From assembly GCA_038259825.1 (NCBI GenBank), contig JBBSOK010000092.1, positions 1-11,488 of the forward strand: DNA of 11,488 nucleotides, written 5' to 3'. The stretch is from JBBSOK01 sp038259825 (lineage in GTDB: Bacteria; Bacteroidota; Bacteroidia; Flavobacteriales; Flavobacteriaceae). Positions 1 to 7,871 of the stretch are shown piece by piece. Under the pieces are notes generated by a model. The model saw nothing but the letters and a program-made list of their open reading frames with translations. It did no database searches and was not told the origin of the DNA. Each line of letters opens with the position of its first letter. Within the stretch, counting starts at the first letter, position 1. A program made the translations under genes and the position numbers.

Positions 1-2
1 AA

Positions 3-1988
3 GCCAGAGTGGGAGAGGAGCTAACCATAAAAAGCGAAGATTTTGAAACTGTTTATTATTCCATAAAGGACCAACAACGTGTAACTTTAAAAGTTCGAAA
101 AATAAAAGTATTGCCCAATCCTCAATTGGGTAGTTCACGTTCAAAGAGTACGGACATGTTTAAAGTATATCTGGATTCATCAAAATATTTTTTGAAAAAG
201 GACGCCAAAAAAAGCTTGGAATATGTTACAAAAGCATTGGAAACGGCTCCAAATAAGATTGGCAATAATATCCAAAGTAGTCAGGCTTACGAAACACTTG
301 GTGATATAAATTTATATTGGGCGCAACCTGATTTGGCTGTAGATAATTTTAAGGAAAGCCTTTTAAAACGCTACAGTAATAATGTAAAGATCAAGCTCGG
401 CCAAGCATTTATAGCTAATAATAATTATCAAGAAAGTATTTCAGCTTTTGAAGGATTGTTAAAAAATAATTTATCCAGCTATCAAGAAACGTTAGTTTAT
501 GAAGGCTTGGGAGATACTTACAAAGCAATTAACGATAGTAAACGTAGCGTTTTAAATTATCAAAAAGCACTTCAGATAGCGAAGAATAAATTATTTACGC
601 CAAAAATTACTGATTTAAATGCCAAAATAGCGGAAGCATATGCAAATGCCGGAGATATTGTTGAAGCAGAAGATTATTACAACAATTCATTAAAATTAGC
701 AAAAAAGGAAAATAAACAACGAGCAGTCGAACAAAAAAACCAAGTAGCCGATTTCTATAATCAAAACCGAGATTTTGATAAGGAAATTCAACTTAGAACA
801 GAAACTATTGAAGAAATTAAAGGTTTAGATTTAAAAAAATTAAATCAACCATTAGCAAATGAAGCTCTTACGCCGCAACGCCAAAATTATAAAATTGCAA
901 ATGCGTACGTAAGCCAAGATAAATATAAAGAAGCAATACCGTATTTACAAAAAAGTATAGAACAGGCAGATGCACAGGAAGATTTGGTTGTTCAAAAGGA
1001 TGCAACCCGAAAACTTTCAGAAATATATAGGGATATTGGCGAGTTCGACAAAGCCACAAAAGGTTATGAAAAATACGTTGAGGTTGTGGATGAACTGTAT
1101 ATTAAAAAAGAACAAGAACTTTCGCAAGCTGCCAGGTTTAATAAAGAATTTGCCCTAAAACAAACTAGGATTGCAAGTTTAGAAAATGAGCGAAAATTAA
1201 ACGAAAGCCGCTATAAATTGGCTTTCGAAAATCAAAATCTAATTGCTAAAAATAGCCGCGTGCAGCAATGGGTTATTGGATCGTTAGTCGTAATTGCGCT
1301 ACTATTATTGTTTGCTGCTTACACGCAATATAAAAATGTAAAACAACAAAAATACAATAACAACTTACTGGCGTTAAAAGGATTAAGAACGCAGATGAAT
1401 CCACATTTTATCTTCAATGCGTTAAATAGTGTAAACAGTTTTATTGCCGGAAATGACGAGCGCGCTGCCAATAAATATTTAAGTGAATTTTCTCAGCTAA
1501 TGCGTTCAGTCCTTGAAAATAGTGAAGAAGATTTCATTCCATTACAAAAGGAAATTGAATTGTTGGAATTATATGTTAAGCTAGAACATTTCAGATTTAA
1601 AGATAAATTTGATTATAAAATTTCAATCGATGAAAATTTAAAGATTGAAGAATTTGTAATTCCACCAATGTTACTGCAACCATATATTGAAAACGCCGTT
1701 TGGCACGGCCTTAGGTATAAAGCTGAAAAGGGAATGCTTGATGTAAATTTTAAACAATTAAATACGGATACTATTAAAATTATGATAACTGATGATGGCA
1801 TTGGCCGAAAGAAAAGTAAGGAAGTAAAAACCGAAAATCAGAAAAAGCAAAAGAGTAAAGGAATGGGAAATATTCAAAAACGAATTTCTATTTTAAATGA
1901 AATGTATAAAGACAAAGTTGATGTTTCAGTTGAAAATGTTTTTGATAATGAAGAAGGAACACGAGTTGTTTTACTATTAAAAAAATAA
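3..1988 (+). CDS. TPR-containing sensor histidine kinase, LytS/His_kinase (PF06580) type, 5' partial
   Basis: This is a sensor kinase expected to phosphorylate the adjacent LytTR regulator. The frame is open to the window edge, so the true start and any signal peptide lie upstream. The GTG at 9 is probably not the start. Numbering from that GTG, about eight TPR-like helical repeats span residues 50-364 and a charged coiled coil follows (about 365-418). One membrane helix lies at 421-441. The His_kinase box is QMNPHFIFNALN with phospho-acceptor H466. The HATPase domain shows the N box QPYIENAVWHG (N562), DDGIG (595-599) and a KGMGN glycine box (617-621). All catalytic motifs are intact, so it should be active. 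The layout predicts an external TPR sensor domain, a membrane anchor and a cytoplasmic kinase. Its stop lies 4 bases before the regulator start, so the two are co-transcribed. The ligand is unknown. Confidence 0.93.
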   Translation, partial: ARVGEELTIKSEDFETVYYSIKDQQRVTLKVRKIKVLPNPQLGSSRSKSTDMFKVYLDSSKYFLKKDAKKSLEYVTKALETAPNKIGNNIQSSQAYETLGDINLYWAQPDLAVDNFKESLLKRYSNNVKIKLGQAFIANNNYQESISAFEGLLKNNLSSYQETLVYEGLGDTYKAINDSKRSVLNYQKALQIAKNKLFTPKITDLNAKIAEAYANAGDIVEAEDYYNNSLKLAKKENKQRAVEQKNQVADFYNQNRDFDKEIQLRTETIEEIKGLDLKKLNQPLANEALTPQRQNYKIANAYVSQDKYKEAIPYLQKSIEQADAQEDLVVQKDATRKLSEIYRDIGEFDKATKGYEKYVEVVDELYIKKEQELSQAARFNKEFALKQTRIASLENERKLNESRYKLAFENQNLIAKNSRVQQWVIGSLVVIALLLLFAAYTQYKNVKQQKYNNNLLALKGLRTQMNPHFIFNALNSVNSFIAGNDERAANKYLSEFSQLMRSVLENSEEDFIPLQKEIELLELYVKLEHFRFKDKFDYKISIDENLKIEEFVIPPMLLQPYIENAVWHGLRYKAEKGMLDVNFKQLNTDTIKIMITDDGIGRKKSKEVKTENQKKQKSKGMGNIQKRISILNEMYKDKVDVSVENVFDNEEGTRVVLLLKK

Positions 1989-1992
1989 CAAG

Positions 1993-2724
1993 ATGAATCT
2001 AAATGCAATAATTGTTGAAGACGAGGAAACAAGCAGAGAAATTCTACGTAATTATTTGGCTAAATACTGCCCAAAAGTTATTATAAAAGGCCAAGCTGCC
2101 AATGTTGAAGAAGCATTGGTTCTAATCAGAAAGCACGAATTAGACCTTGTTTTTTTGGATGTGGAAATGCCTTTTGGAAATGCGTTTGATTTGCTAGACA
2201 AAGTTGGCGACCGTCAATTTGAAACTGTTTTTGTAACCGCTTACAATCATTACGCCATTGATGCTTTAAATGCGCATGCTAGTTATTATTTGCTCAAACC
2301 AATTTCAATAGATAAACTTATTGAAGCTGTAGATTATGTTTGCGATATAAAGCAAAAAGAAAATAATCTGCAAAACACTGTTTTAAAGCCAACCGTTACT
2401 CAAGTAACAGGAAAGATTACAATACCACTCCAAAACGGTTTTGAAGTCCTTCAAATCGAAGATATTTTATATTGTCAAGCAGACGATAATTACACAAACA
2501 TTTTTATGAAAGATTCTAAAAAATTGGTGAGCAAAACGCTGAAATATTTTGAAGAAATTCTATCAGAAAATGGTTTTTCTCGAGCGCATAAAAGTTATTT
2601 GGTAAACGTAAATCATATTACCGAATACAGAAAAGGCAAAGGTGGAAGCGTAGTTTTAAGCAATGGCAAAGAAATAAACGTTGCGCCAAGCAGAAAGAAA
2701 GATTTGCTAGCTTTTTTTAGTTAA
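1993..2724 (+). CDS. LytTR-family response regulator
   Basis: A 243-residue two-component regulator that works with the kinase immediately upstream. The N-terminal receiver domain (about 1-120) has the acidic pair E9/D10, phospho-acceptor D56 within FLDVEMP, T82 and K102 in the LKP motif, so the switch residues are complete. The C-terminal LytTR DNA-binding domain (about 138-243) begins near KITIPLQNGFEVL and contains the typical HKSYLVNVNHI and APSRKK segments. Length is normal for the AgrA/LytR/AlgR class. LytTR proteins usually bind pairs of short direct repeats upstream of targets. No adjacent gene is an obvious target, and the regulon cannot be read from this window. Confidence 0.95.
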   Translation: MNLNAIIVEDEETSREILRNYLAKYCPKVIIKGQAANVEEALVLIRKHELDLVFLDVEMPFGNAFDLLDKVGDRQFETVFVTAYNHYAIDALNAHASYYLLKPISIDKLIEAVDYVCDIKQKENNLQNTVLKPTVTQVTGKITIPLQNGFEVLQIEDILYCQADDNYTNIFMKDSKKLVSKTLKYFEEILSENGFSRAHKSYLVNVNHITEYRKGKGGSVVLSNGKEINVAPSRKKDLLAFFS

Positions 2725-2731
2725 AAAATAA

Positions 2732-2793
2732 TCTGTGTTCTTTGTGCCTCTATGGTTAAATGAGTCCAATAGAGTTACAGAGTTCACAAAGAA
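2732..2793. repeat. Intergenic inverted-repeat element
   Basis: The gap between the LytTR gene and the carbonic anhydrase-like gene is filled by an imperfect inverted repeat. Arm TTCTTTGTG (2738-2746) matches CACAAAGAA (2785-2793) perfectly, and the similarity continues inward with mismatches (CCTCTATGGTT against the complement of AGTTACAGAG). From memory, sequences of the type 'CTTTGTGCCTCTGTGGTTAAA' are scattered through many Bacteroidota genomes, so this is probably one copy of a dispersed family. That is not verifiable here. No T-run follows it, so it is not a standard terminator. Confidence 0.5.
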
Positions 2794-2804
2794 AAAATAT
2801 TTAT

Positions 2805-3314
2805 ATGATAATAAAACCCGTAAATGGAAAACACCCACAAATACCCGAAGACTGCTTTATAGCTGAAAACGCCACAATTGTTGGCGATGTTGTTATGGGA
2901 AATGAATGCAGTATTTGGTTTGATGCCGTAATAAGAGGCGACGTTCATTTTATAAAAATGGGCAATAAAGTGAATGTCCAAGATGGCGCAGTAATTCACG
3001 CAACATACAAAGTTTCCCCAACCACAATTGGCAATAATGTAAGCATTGGTCATAACGCAATAGTTCACGGTTGTACTATTAAAGACAATGTTTTAATTGG
3101 TATGGGCAGTATTGTAATGGACGATTGTGTTGTAGAAAGCAACTCAATAATTGCAGCTGGTGCCGTTGTTACAAAAGGTACAATAGTTGAAGCTGGTAGT
3201 ATTTACGCAGGCGTTCCAGCCAAAAAAGTAAAGGATATTAGTGAAGAACTTATTTCAGGTGAAATTAATAGGATTGCAGAAAACTATGTGATGTATTCGG
3301 GATGGTTTAAATAG
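2805..3314 (+). CDS. Gamma carbonic anhydrase-like protein (YrdA/PaaY type, left-handed beta-helix)
   Basis: A 169-residue hexapeptide-repeat protein, a probable cytoplasmic homotrimer binding zinc or another metal between subunits. I chose the ATG at 2805. An in-frame ATG 45 bases upstream would add residues encoded by the repeat element, and homologues typically begin MIIKPVNGK. Isoleucine/valine-rich hexapeptides run from about residue 18 to 140 (for example IGNNVSIGHNAIV). The three metal histidines are visible as H65 (VIHATY), H83 and H88 (IGHNAIVHG), together with R44/D46 in VIRGD and Q59. The acidic loop of archaeal Cam is absent, as is usual for YrdA-like members, so carbonic anhydrase activity is plausible but not certain. 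An acyl-CoA-related role is an alternative. A C-terminal helix covers about 146-169. It is convergent with murI. Confidence 0.88.
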   Translation: MIIKPVNGKHPQIPEDCFIAENATIVGDVVMGNECSIWFDAVIRGDVHFIKMGNKVNVQDGAVIHATYKVSPTTIGNNVSIGHNAIVHGCTIKDNVLIGMGSIVMDDCVVESNSIIAAGAVVTKGTIVEAGSIYAGVPAKKVKDISEELISGEINRIAENYVMYSGWFK

Positions 3315-3337
3315 ATTCAGTAATAATATTCTCTTAT

Positions 3338-3361
3338 CGGTGGCTGAGCGAAGCCGAAGCC
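3338..3361. repeat. GC-rich palindrome-like intergenic repeat
   Basis: A short GC-rich island in otherwise AT-rich spacer between two convergent genes. It contains GGCT (3342-3345), which can pair with AGCC at 3352-3355 or 3358-3361, and a direct GAAGCC doublet (3350-3361). It resembles the 'GGTGGCTGAGCGAAGCCGAAGCCACC' type of dispersed repeat that I recall from flavobacterial genomes, with the distal arm lost. The position between converging stops would suit a transcription-end or REP-like role, but no T-tract follows on either strand. Confidence 0.45.
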
Positions 3362-3384
3362 TAATATGAAAAGCTATAGAAAAC

Positions 3385-4176
3385 CTAAAACTCTTTCATC
3401 GTAACCGATATTTGCCCTTCAAACTCTTTCAACAGCATTTCTAAAGTTTCCACATTTTTATTCGAAAAAAACTGAAGAGTAGGCTTAGAAGTTTTTTCAG
3501 ACAGTAAATTTAAATCCTTTAAAATTTTTTCAGTCTGCCTTGCAACTGCTTCGCCACTATCTATAATCGTTACATTTTCGGGAAGTAATTTTTTCAACTG
3601 CGGAATTAGATACGGATAATGGCTACAGCCTAAAACCAAATAATCGATATTAGCATCAATCATCGGTTTTATATATTTTTTTAAAAGCGAAGTTGTCTCT
3701 TTATTGTTCAATTTACCTTCTTCAATTAACGGTACCAAACCTTCACCAATAATATCTATAACCGAAATATTTTTTCTGAATTCTTCCGATGTCTTTGAAA
3801 ATAACTCGCTACTTAAAGTTCCTTTTGTGGCCAAAATGCCTATACTTTTTGTTTTGGTCTTTAAAGCGGCAGGCTTTATTGCGGGTTCAATACCTATAAT
3901 AGGAACATTAAACTTTGATCGTAATAATGAAATGGCATTTGTAGTTGCCGTATTGCAAGCCACTACAATAATTTTACAACCCAATGTTAAAAGAAATTCA
4001 GTATTTTTTATACTCAATTCGGCAATTTCCTTTGCAGATTTATTACCATAAGGTGCATTTTTGCTATCGGCTAAATAAATACAATCCTCATTCGGCATCA
4101 GTAGGTTTATTTCCTTCCAAATAGAAGTGCCACCAACACCAGAATCGAAAATACCAATGGGATTATTTTTTTTCAA
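3385..4176 (-). CDS. murI: Glutamate racemase
   Basis: Interconverts L- and D-glutamate in the cytoplasm, supplying D-Glu for peptidoglycan stem peptides. The 263-residue length is normal. The N-terminus has the family signature GIFDSGVGG (D11, S12). Both catalytic cysteines are present: C74 in VACNTATT and C184 in LGCSHYPYL, with H186 beside the second. The substrate-binding segment NAPYGNKS (about 40-47) is also visible. It is the last gene of a - strand run degT-galE-murI, 52 bases after galE, so co-transcription is likely though not shown. Nothing is truncated. Confidence 0.96.
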   Translation of the reverse strand: MKKNNPIGIFDSGVGGTSIWKEINLLMPNEDCIYLADSKNAPYGNKSAKEIAELSIKNTEFLLTLGCKIIVVACNTATTNAISLLRSKFNVPIIGIEPAIKPAALKTKTKSIGILATKGTLSSELFSKTSEEFRKNISVIDIIGEGLVPLIEEGKLNNKETTSLLKKYIKPMIDANIDYLVLGCSHYPYLIPQLKKLLPENVTIIDSGEAVARQTEKILKDLNLLSEKTSKPTLQFFSNKNVETLEMLLKEFEGQISVTMKEF

Positions 4177-4228
4177 TATAATTTATTCGAATTAATTTGA
4201 TCCTTCAAAACATCTTCTAATAGGAAAT

Positions 4229-5251
4229 TTAGGAAATACCGCGTACTTTCTTTTCCCAATTCCAAGCAGATGACAAGGATTCTTCCAAAGTTTTTTCAGC
4301 TTTCCAGCCTAAAACCTCATTCGCTTTTGTAGTGTCAGCATATATTGAAACCACATCGCCCTCGCGTCTTTCAACAATTTTATAATTTAATTTTTCGCCA
4401 GTTGCCTTTTCAAAGGTGTTTACAACTTCAAGAACACTGCTTCCTTTACCTGTGCCGATATTAAACATTTCAAAATTACTTTGTTGTTTATTTTCCAACA
4501 AACGCTTAACCGCAACTACATGCGCTTTTGCTAAATCTACTACGTGAATATAATCTCTAATATTACTGCCATCTTCGGTAGGGTAATCATTTCCAAAAAC
4601 GGATAATTGCTCTCTAACTCCAGCAGCGGTTTGGGTTATAAACGGCACTAAATTTTGTGGGACGCCAACAGGTAATTCACCAATTTCTAAACTTTTATGA
4701 GCACCAATTGGGTTAAAATAGCGTAATGCAATAGCATTCAACTTTGAAACTTTACAGACATCATTCAAAATTTCTTCACTAATCTGTTTTGTATTTCCGT
4801 AAGGTGAGGTTGCCAATTTTACTGGCGCATTTTCAGTAATTGGAAGTGAATCTGGCTCGCCATAAACAGTACAGGAAGAACTGAATATGAGATTTTCAAT
4901 AGTATGTTGTTGGCACGCTTGCAACATATAAATTAAGGTATGCAAGTTGTTTTCATAATACAATAACGGATTTTCAACACTTTCATTTACTGCTTTGCTA
5001 GCCGCAAAATGAATTATGCCATCAATATTTTCGTGTTTTTTAAAGAACTCTTGTGTTTTGGTTTTGTCCCGCAAATCCAATCTCTCAAAAATAGGTGACT
5101 TTTCCGTTATGTTTGTAATCCCTTCAAGAACGTTTATGGTACTATTTGATAGATTGTCTACTATAACAACTTCAAAACCATTATTTTGTAATTCAACTAC
5201 GGTGTGGGAACCGATATATCCTAAACCGCCTGTGACTAATATTTTTTTCAT
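4229..5251 (-). CDS. galE: UDP-glucose 4-epimerase
   Basis: An NAD-dependent extended short-chain dehydrogenase that interconverts UDP-glucose and UDP-galactose (possibly also the N-acetyl forms), feeding polysaccharide and LPS synthesis. The start is taken at 5251 (MKKILVTGG, 340 residues). A GTG 12 bases further upstream lies inside a repeat and is unlikely. The Rossmann motif GGLGYIG has glycines at 8, 11 and 14. The catalytic triad is visible as S125/S126 in SSSCTVYG, Y151 and K155 in SPYGNTK. RYFNPIGAH and NIRDYIHVVDLA are strongly GalE-like. It lies 58 bases after the aminotransferase gene and 52 bases before murI on the same strand. Confidence 0.95.
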   Translation of the reverse strand: MKKILVTGGLGYIGSHTVVELQNNGFEVVIVDNLSNSTINVLEGITNITEKSPIFERLDLRDKTKTQEFFKKHENIDGIIHFAASKAVNESVENPLLYYENNLHTLIYMLQACQQHTIENLIFSSSCTVYGEPDSLPITENAPVKLATSPYGNTKQISEEILNDVCKVSKLNAIALRYFNPIGAHKSLEIGELPVGVPQNLVPFITQTAAGVREQLSVFGNDYPTEDGSNIRDYIHVVDLAKAHVVAVKRLLENKQQSNFEMFNIGTGKGSSVLEVVNTFEKATGEKLNYKIVERREGDVVSIYADTTKANEVLGWKAEKTLEESLSSAWNWEKKVRGIS

Positions 5252-5255
5252 TTTT

Positions 5256-5300
5256 ATGCCCACGAAGGCAGTTTTCTCTTATGCTCGCGAAGGCGGGCAT
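5256..5300. repeat. Two tandem palindromic repeat units between degT and galE
   Basis: Two related units lie in the 58-base gap. The unit at 5281-5300 (ATGCTCGC-GAAG-GCGGGCAT) is an 8-base-pair hairpin with a four-base loop and one T:G pair. The unit at 5256-5271 (ATGCCCACGAAGGCAG) shares the GAAGGC core and has a shorter TGCC/GGCA stem. They are GC-rich islands in AT-rich DNA and resemble 'CCCGCGAAGGCGGG'-type repeats that I recall from flavobacterial genomes. Read on the - strand no T-tract follows, so a simple Rho-independent terminator is unlikely. An mRNA stability or processing element is possible. Confidence 0.6.
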
Positions 5301-5309
5301 CAATTATTC

Positions 5310-6467
5310 TTACTTATCCAAAAATTCAATAATGGTATTTGTAATAAAGGCAATTTGCTCATCATCAAGTTCTGTATGCATTGGCAATGAAATTACCTCT
5401 TTCACCAACTGATTTGTAACTTCAAAATCAGCTTCGTTATATCTTTCATCTGCGTAGGCTTTTTGCAAGTGAAGCGGAATTGGATAATAAACCCCACACG
5501 GAATACCATTTTCGCCTAAATGTTTAACCAATCCATCACGGTCTGCGTCAATTAATCGTAAGGTATATTGATGAAAAACGTGACAATCACAAACAGCGCA
5601 AATGCTGTTACCTGCGTTGCAAAAACCTGTTGGTGTAATTACATTTTTTAATCCAGCAAGAGCCAAAGTATATTTTCGAGCTGAATTTCTTCTAGCTATG
5701 TTATAATTATCCAAATGCACCAATTTTGCCCTCAAAACGGCAGCTTGCATAGAGTCCAAGCGGCTGTTAACTCCAACAACATCGTGGTGATACCGCTCGT
5801 ACATTCCGTGGTTTACAATACCTCTAATTATATGTGCAAGATCATCATCATTTGTAAAAATTGCGCCACCATCACCATAGCAGCCTAAATTTTTTGAAGG
5901 AAAAAACGAAGTAGAAGCAACGTGACCAATGGTTCCAGCTTTTTTCTTTGAACCATCTTTTGATGTGTATGTTGCACCAATTGCTTGCGCGTTATCTTCA
6001 ATTACATACAGATTGTGCTCTTCTGCAATTTCCATAATTTCATCCATATTTGCTGCTAGGCCGAAAAGATGAACTGGCACAATAGCCTTTGTGTTTGGGG
6101 TGATTGCTTTCTTTATTGCATCAATATCAATATTAAAAGTAACTGGATTTACATCTACCAAGACTGGTGTTAATTGTAAAAGCGCAATTACTTCAACGGT
6201 TGCAGCAAAGGTAAAATCGGCGGTAATTACTTCATCGCCCGGTTTTAAACCTAAACCCATCATCGCAATTTGAAGCGCATCTGTTCCATTTGCACACGGA
6301 ATTACGTGTTTTACACCTAAATAATTTTCAAGTTCCTTTTGAAATTCATGAACTTCAGGACCATTTACAAATGCAGTTGTTTCAATTACATTCATAATAG
6401 ACGTATTTACACGTTCTTTAATGTTTTCGTATTGACCTTTAAGATCAACCATTTGAATTTTCTTCAT
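5310..6467 (-). CDS. DegT/DnrJ/EryC1/StrS (WecE-like) PLP-dependent sugar aminotransferase
   Basis: A 385-residue cytoplasmic fold-type I aminotransferase expected to transfer an amino group from glutamate to a keto-sugar nucleotide for surface glycans. The phosphate-binding segment NGTDAL (60-65), VIEDNAQAIGA (D158 for the pyridine nitrogen, Q161) and SFFPSKNLGCYGDGGA with PLP-binding K192 are all present, as is NSRLDSMQAAVL (about 234-245). Closest to WbpE/WecE-type enzymes. The exact sugar cannot be read from sequence. An unusual cysteine-rich stretch precedes HVFHQYTL: C283, C290, C293 and C295. It is the first gene of the degT-galE-murI run and is divergent from waaA. Confidence 0.9.
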   Translation of the reverse strand: MKKIQMVDLKGQYENIKERVNTSIMNVIETTAFVNGPEVHEFQKELENYLGVKHVIPCANGTDALQIAMMGLGLKPGDEVITADFTFAATVEVIALLQLTPVLVDVNPVTFNIDIDAIKKAITPNTKAIVPVHLFGLAANMDEIMEIAEEHNLYVIEDNAQAIGATYTSKDGSKKKAGTIGHVASTSFFPSKNLGCYGDGGAIFTNDDDLAHIIRGIVNHGMYERYHHDVVGVNSRLDSMQAAVLRAKLVHLDNYNIARRNSARKYTLALAGLKNVITPTGFCNAGNSICAVCDCHVFHQYTLRLIDADRDGLVKHLGENGIPCGVYYPIPLHLQKAYADERYNEADFEVTNQLVKEVISLPMHTELDDEQIAFITNTIIEFLDK

Positions 6468-6492
6468 AATTAGCTTGAAAAATTGTGGATTT

Positions 6493-6500
6493 CAAAATTA
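6493..6500 (-). promoter_or_regulatory. Candidate -7 box for degT-galE-murI
   Basis: On the - strand this reads TAATTTTG, an exact match to the Bacteroidota -7 consensus TAnnTTTG, 25 bases upstream of the aminotransferase start. I see no convincing TTG -33 element at the usual distance, so this is a weak call. Confidence 0.3.
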
Positions 6501-6532
6501 CAAAATTGAAGTTAGTTATTGGTCAGTAATTA

Positions 6533-6564
6533 TTGAGCATCTTCAACATTTAAGGCTATTTTTG
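6533..6564 (+). promoter_or_regulatory. Candidate Bacteroidota promoter for waaA
   Basis: A -33-like TTG (6533-6535) is followed after 21 bases by TATTTTTG (6557-6564), an exact match to the TAnnTTTG -7 box. Spacing fits the known Bacteroidota primary sigma factor consensus. Transcription would begin near 6570, leaving a leader of about 30 bases before the waaA ATG. Confidence 0.5.
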
Positions 6565-6600
6565 AATATAATTTCTCAAAACGCGCTACTTTAGCAAGCT

Positions 6601-7845
6601 ATGCACGCATTATATAATGTATTGATAATTTTTGTCGGCTTTTTTTTAAAAGTGGTTGCAATCTTCAGCCCTAAAATGAAATTATTTGTTACAGGCAGAA
6701 AAGATGTTTTTAAAACACTTGAAACAAAAATTTCTAAAACAGATAAAACTATTTGGTTTCATTGCGCATCCTTGGGCGAATTTGAACAGGGCTTACCAAT
6801 TATGCAGGCCGTTAAAAGTGATTTTCCAAACCATAAAATAATAGTATCTTTTTTTTCACCTTCAGGTTTTGAAATACGGAAAAATACTTCAATTGCAGAT
6901 TGTGTTGTCTATTTACCATTAGATACAGCATCAAATGCGAAAAAATTTATTGAATTGATTCATCCAAGTTTAGTGCTTTTTGTTAAATATGAATTTTGGC
7001 CGAATTATCTTTTTCAGTTGAAGAAAAACAGCATTCCAACGCTTTTAATCTCAGCAGTTTTTAGGGATGATCAGTTATTCTTTAAGAGTTATGGTAGCTT
7101 TATGCAGAATGCTCTTTTTACATTCAAACACATTTTTGTCCAGGATGAAAATTCTGAGAAACTGTTGAAGGAAATTAATTTTGAAAACGTTACAGTTAGT
7201 GGCGATACAAGATTCGACAGAGTTTCCCATCAAATTGAACAAGATAATTCCTTACCATTTATTGAAGAATTTATTGATAGTAAATTGTGTATTGTCTGTG
7301 GTAGTACGTGGCCAGATGATGAAAATGTATTGTTGGATTATATAAATTCAGCTTCAACCGAAATACAATTTATAATTGCGCCACATCAAATTGAAAGCGC
7401 AAAAATTAAAAGTTTAAAAGATAAAATTTCTAAATCAACAGTTCTGTATTCAGAAATGAAAAATAAACAGTTGAAGAATTTTTCAGTTTTTATAATTGAT
7501 ACAATAGGCTTACTCACAAAAATATACAGTTATGCTGATGTTGCTTATGTTGGCGGCGCAATGGGAAATACAGGTTTACACAACATTTTGGAACCAGCAA
7601 CTTTCGGCGTGCCGATAGTAATTGGTAAAAATTATGCAAATTTTCCGGAAGCCGAACGTTTAGAAAGTTTAGCGGGCCTTTTTTCAGTTTCAAATTTTGA
7701 AGAAACGAATGAAATTTTACAGAAATTGGTTATTAACAAACGTTTCCGTGAAGAATCAGGAATGATTGCTGGACATTTTATAAATAGTAATGTTGGGGCA
7801 ACAGCCAAGGTTCTAAAATATATCGATGATTTAGAAATAAATTGA
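6601..7845 (+). CDS. waaA: 3-deoxy-D-manno-octulosonic acid (Kdo) transferase
   Basis: Transfers Kdo from CMP-Kdo to lipid A precursor at the inner face of the cytoplasmic membrane (KdtA/WaaA, GT30 family). The 414-residue length is typical. One hydrophobic anchor helix covers about residues 4-23. The catalytic glutamate is E60 in HCASLGEFEQG. The second Rossmann domain contains GGAMGNTGLHNILEPATFGVPIVIG (written in parts: GGAMGNTG, then HNILEPA), the CMP-Kdo binding signature. DKTIWFHCASLGE and VKYEFWPNYL are typical family blocks. Whether it adds one or two Kdo units cannot be told. It is divergent from the sugar aminotransferase and convergent, 26 bases apart, with the DUF2461 gene. Confidence 0.95.
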   Translation: MHALYNVLIIFVGFFLKVVAIFSPKMKLFVTGRKDVFKTLETKISKTDKTIWFHCASLGEFEQGLPIMQAVKSDFPNHKIIVSFFSPSGFEIRKNTSIADCVVYLPLDTASNAKKFIELIHPSLVLFVKYEFWPNYLFQLKKNSIPTLLISAVFRDDQLFFKSYGSFMQNALFTFKHIFVQDENSEKLLKEINFENVTVSGDTRFDRVSHQIEQDNSLPFIEEFIDSKLCIVCGSTWPDDENVLLDYINSASTEIQFIIAPHQIESAKIKSLKDKISKSTVLYSEMKNKQLKNFSVFIIDTIGLLTKIYSYADVAYVGGAMGNTGLHNILEPATFGVPIVIGKNYANFPEAERLESLAGLFSVSNFEETNEILQKLVINKRFREESGMIAGHFINSNVGATAKVLKYIDDLEIN

Positions 7846-7871
7846 GTGTACTTTTTTCAAGAAACCGAATT

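Noticed and set aside
9..11. GTG as the start codon of the sensor kinase
   Set aside because: The frame is open to the first bases of the window and the sequence after it does not look like a signal peptide, so the gene almost certainly starts upstream.
868..1158. Short overlapping frames inside the sensor kinase and similar ones in murI, galE, the aminotransferase and the radical SAM gene
   Set aside because: They lie entirely or mostly within well-supported genes in other frames, lack recognisable features, and look like chance open frames.
2760..2804. ATG at 2760 as the start of the carbonic anhydrase-like gene
   Set aside because: The extra 15 residues are encoded by the inverted-repeat element, and the family normally begins at the MIIKPVNGK start at 2805.
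5252..5263. GTG start extending galE by four residues
   Set aside because: It lies within a palindromic repeat. MKKILVTGG at 5251 is the usual GalE beginning.
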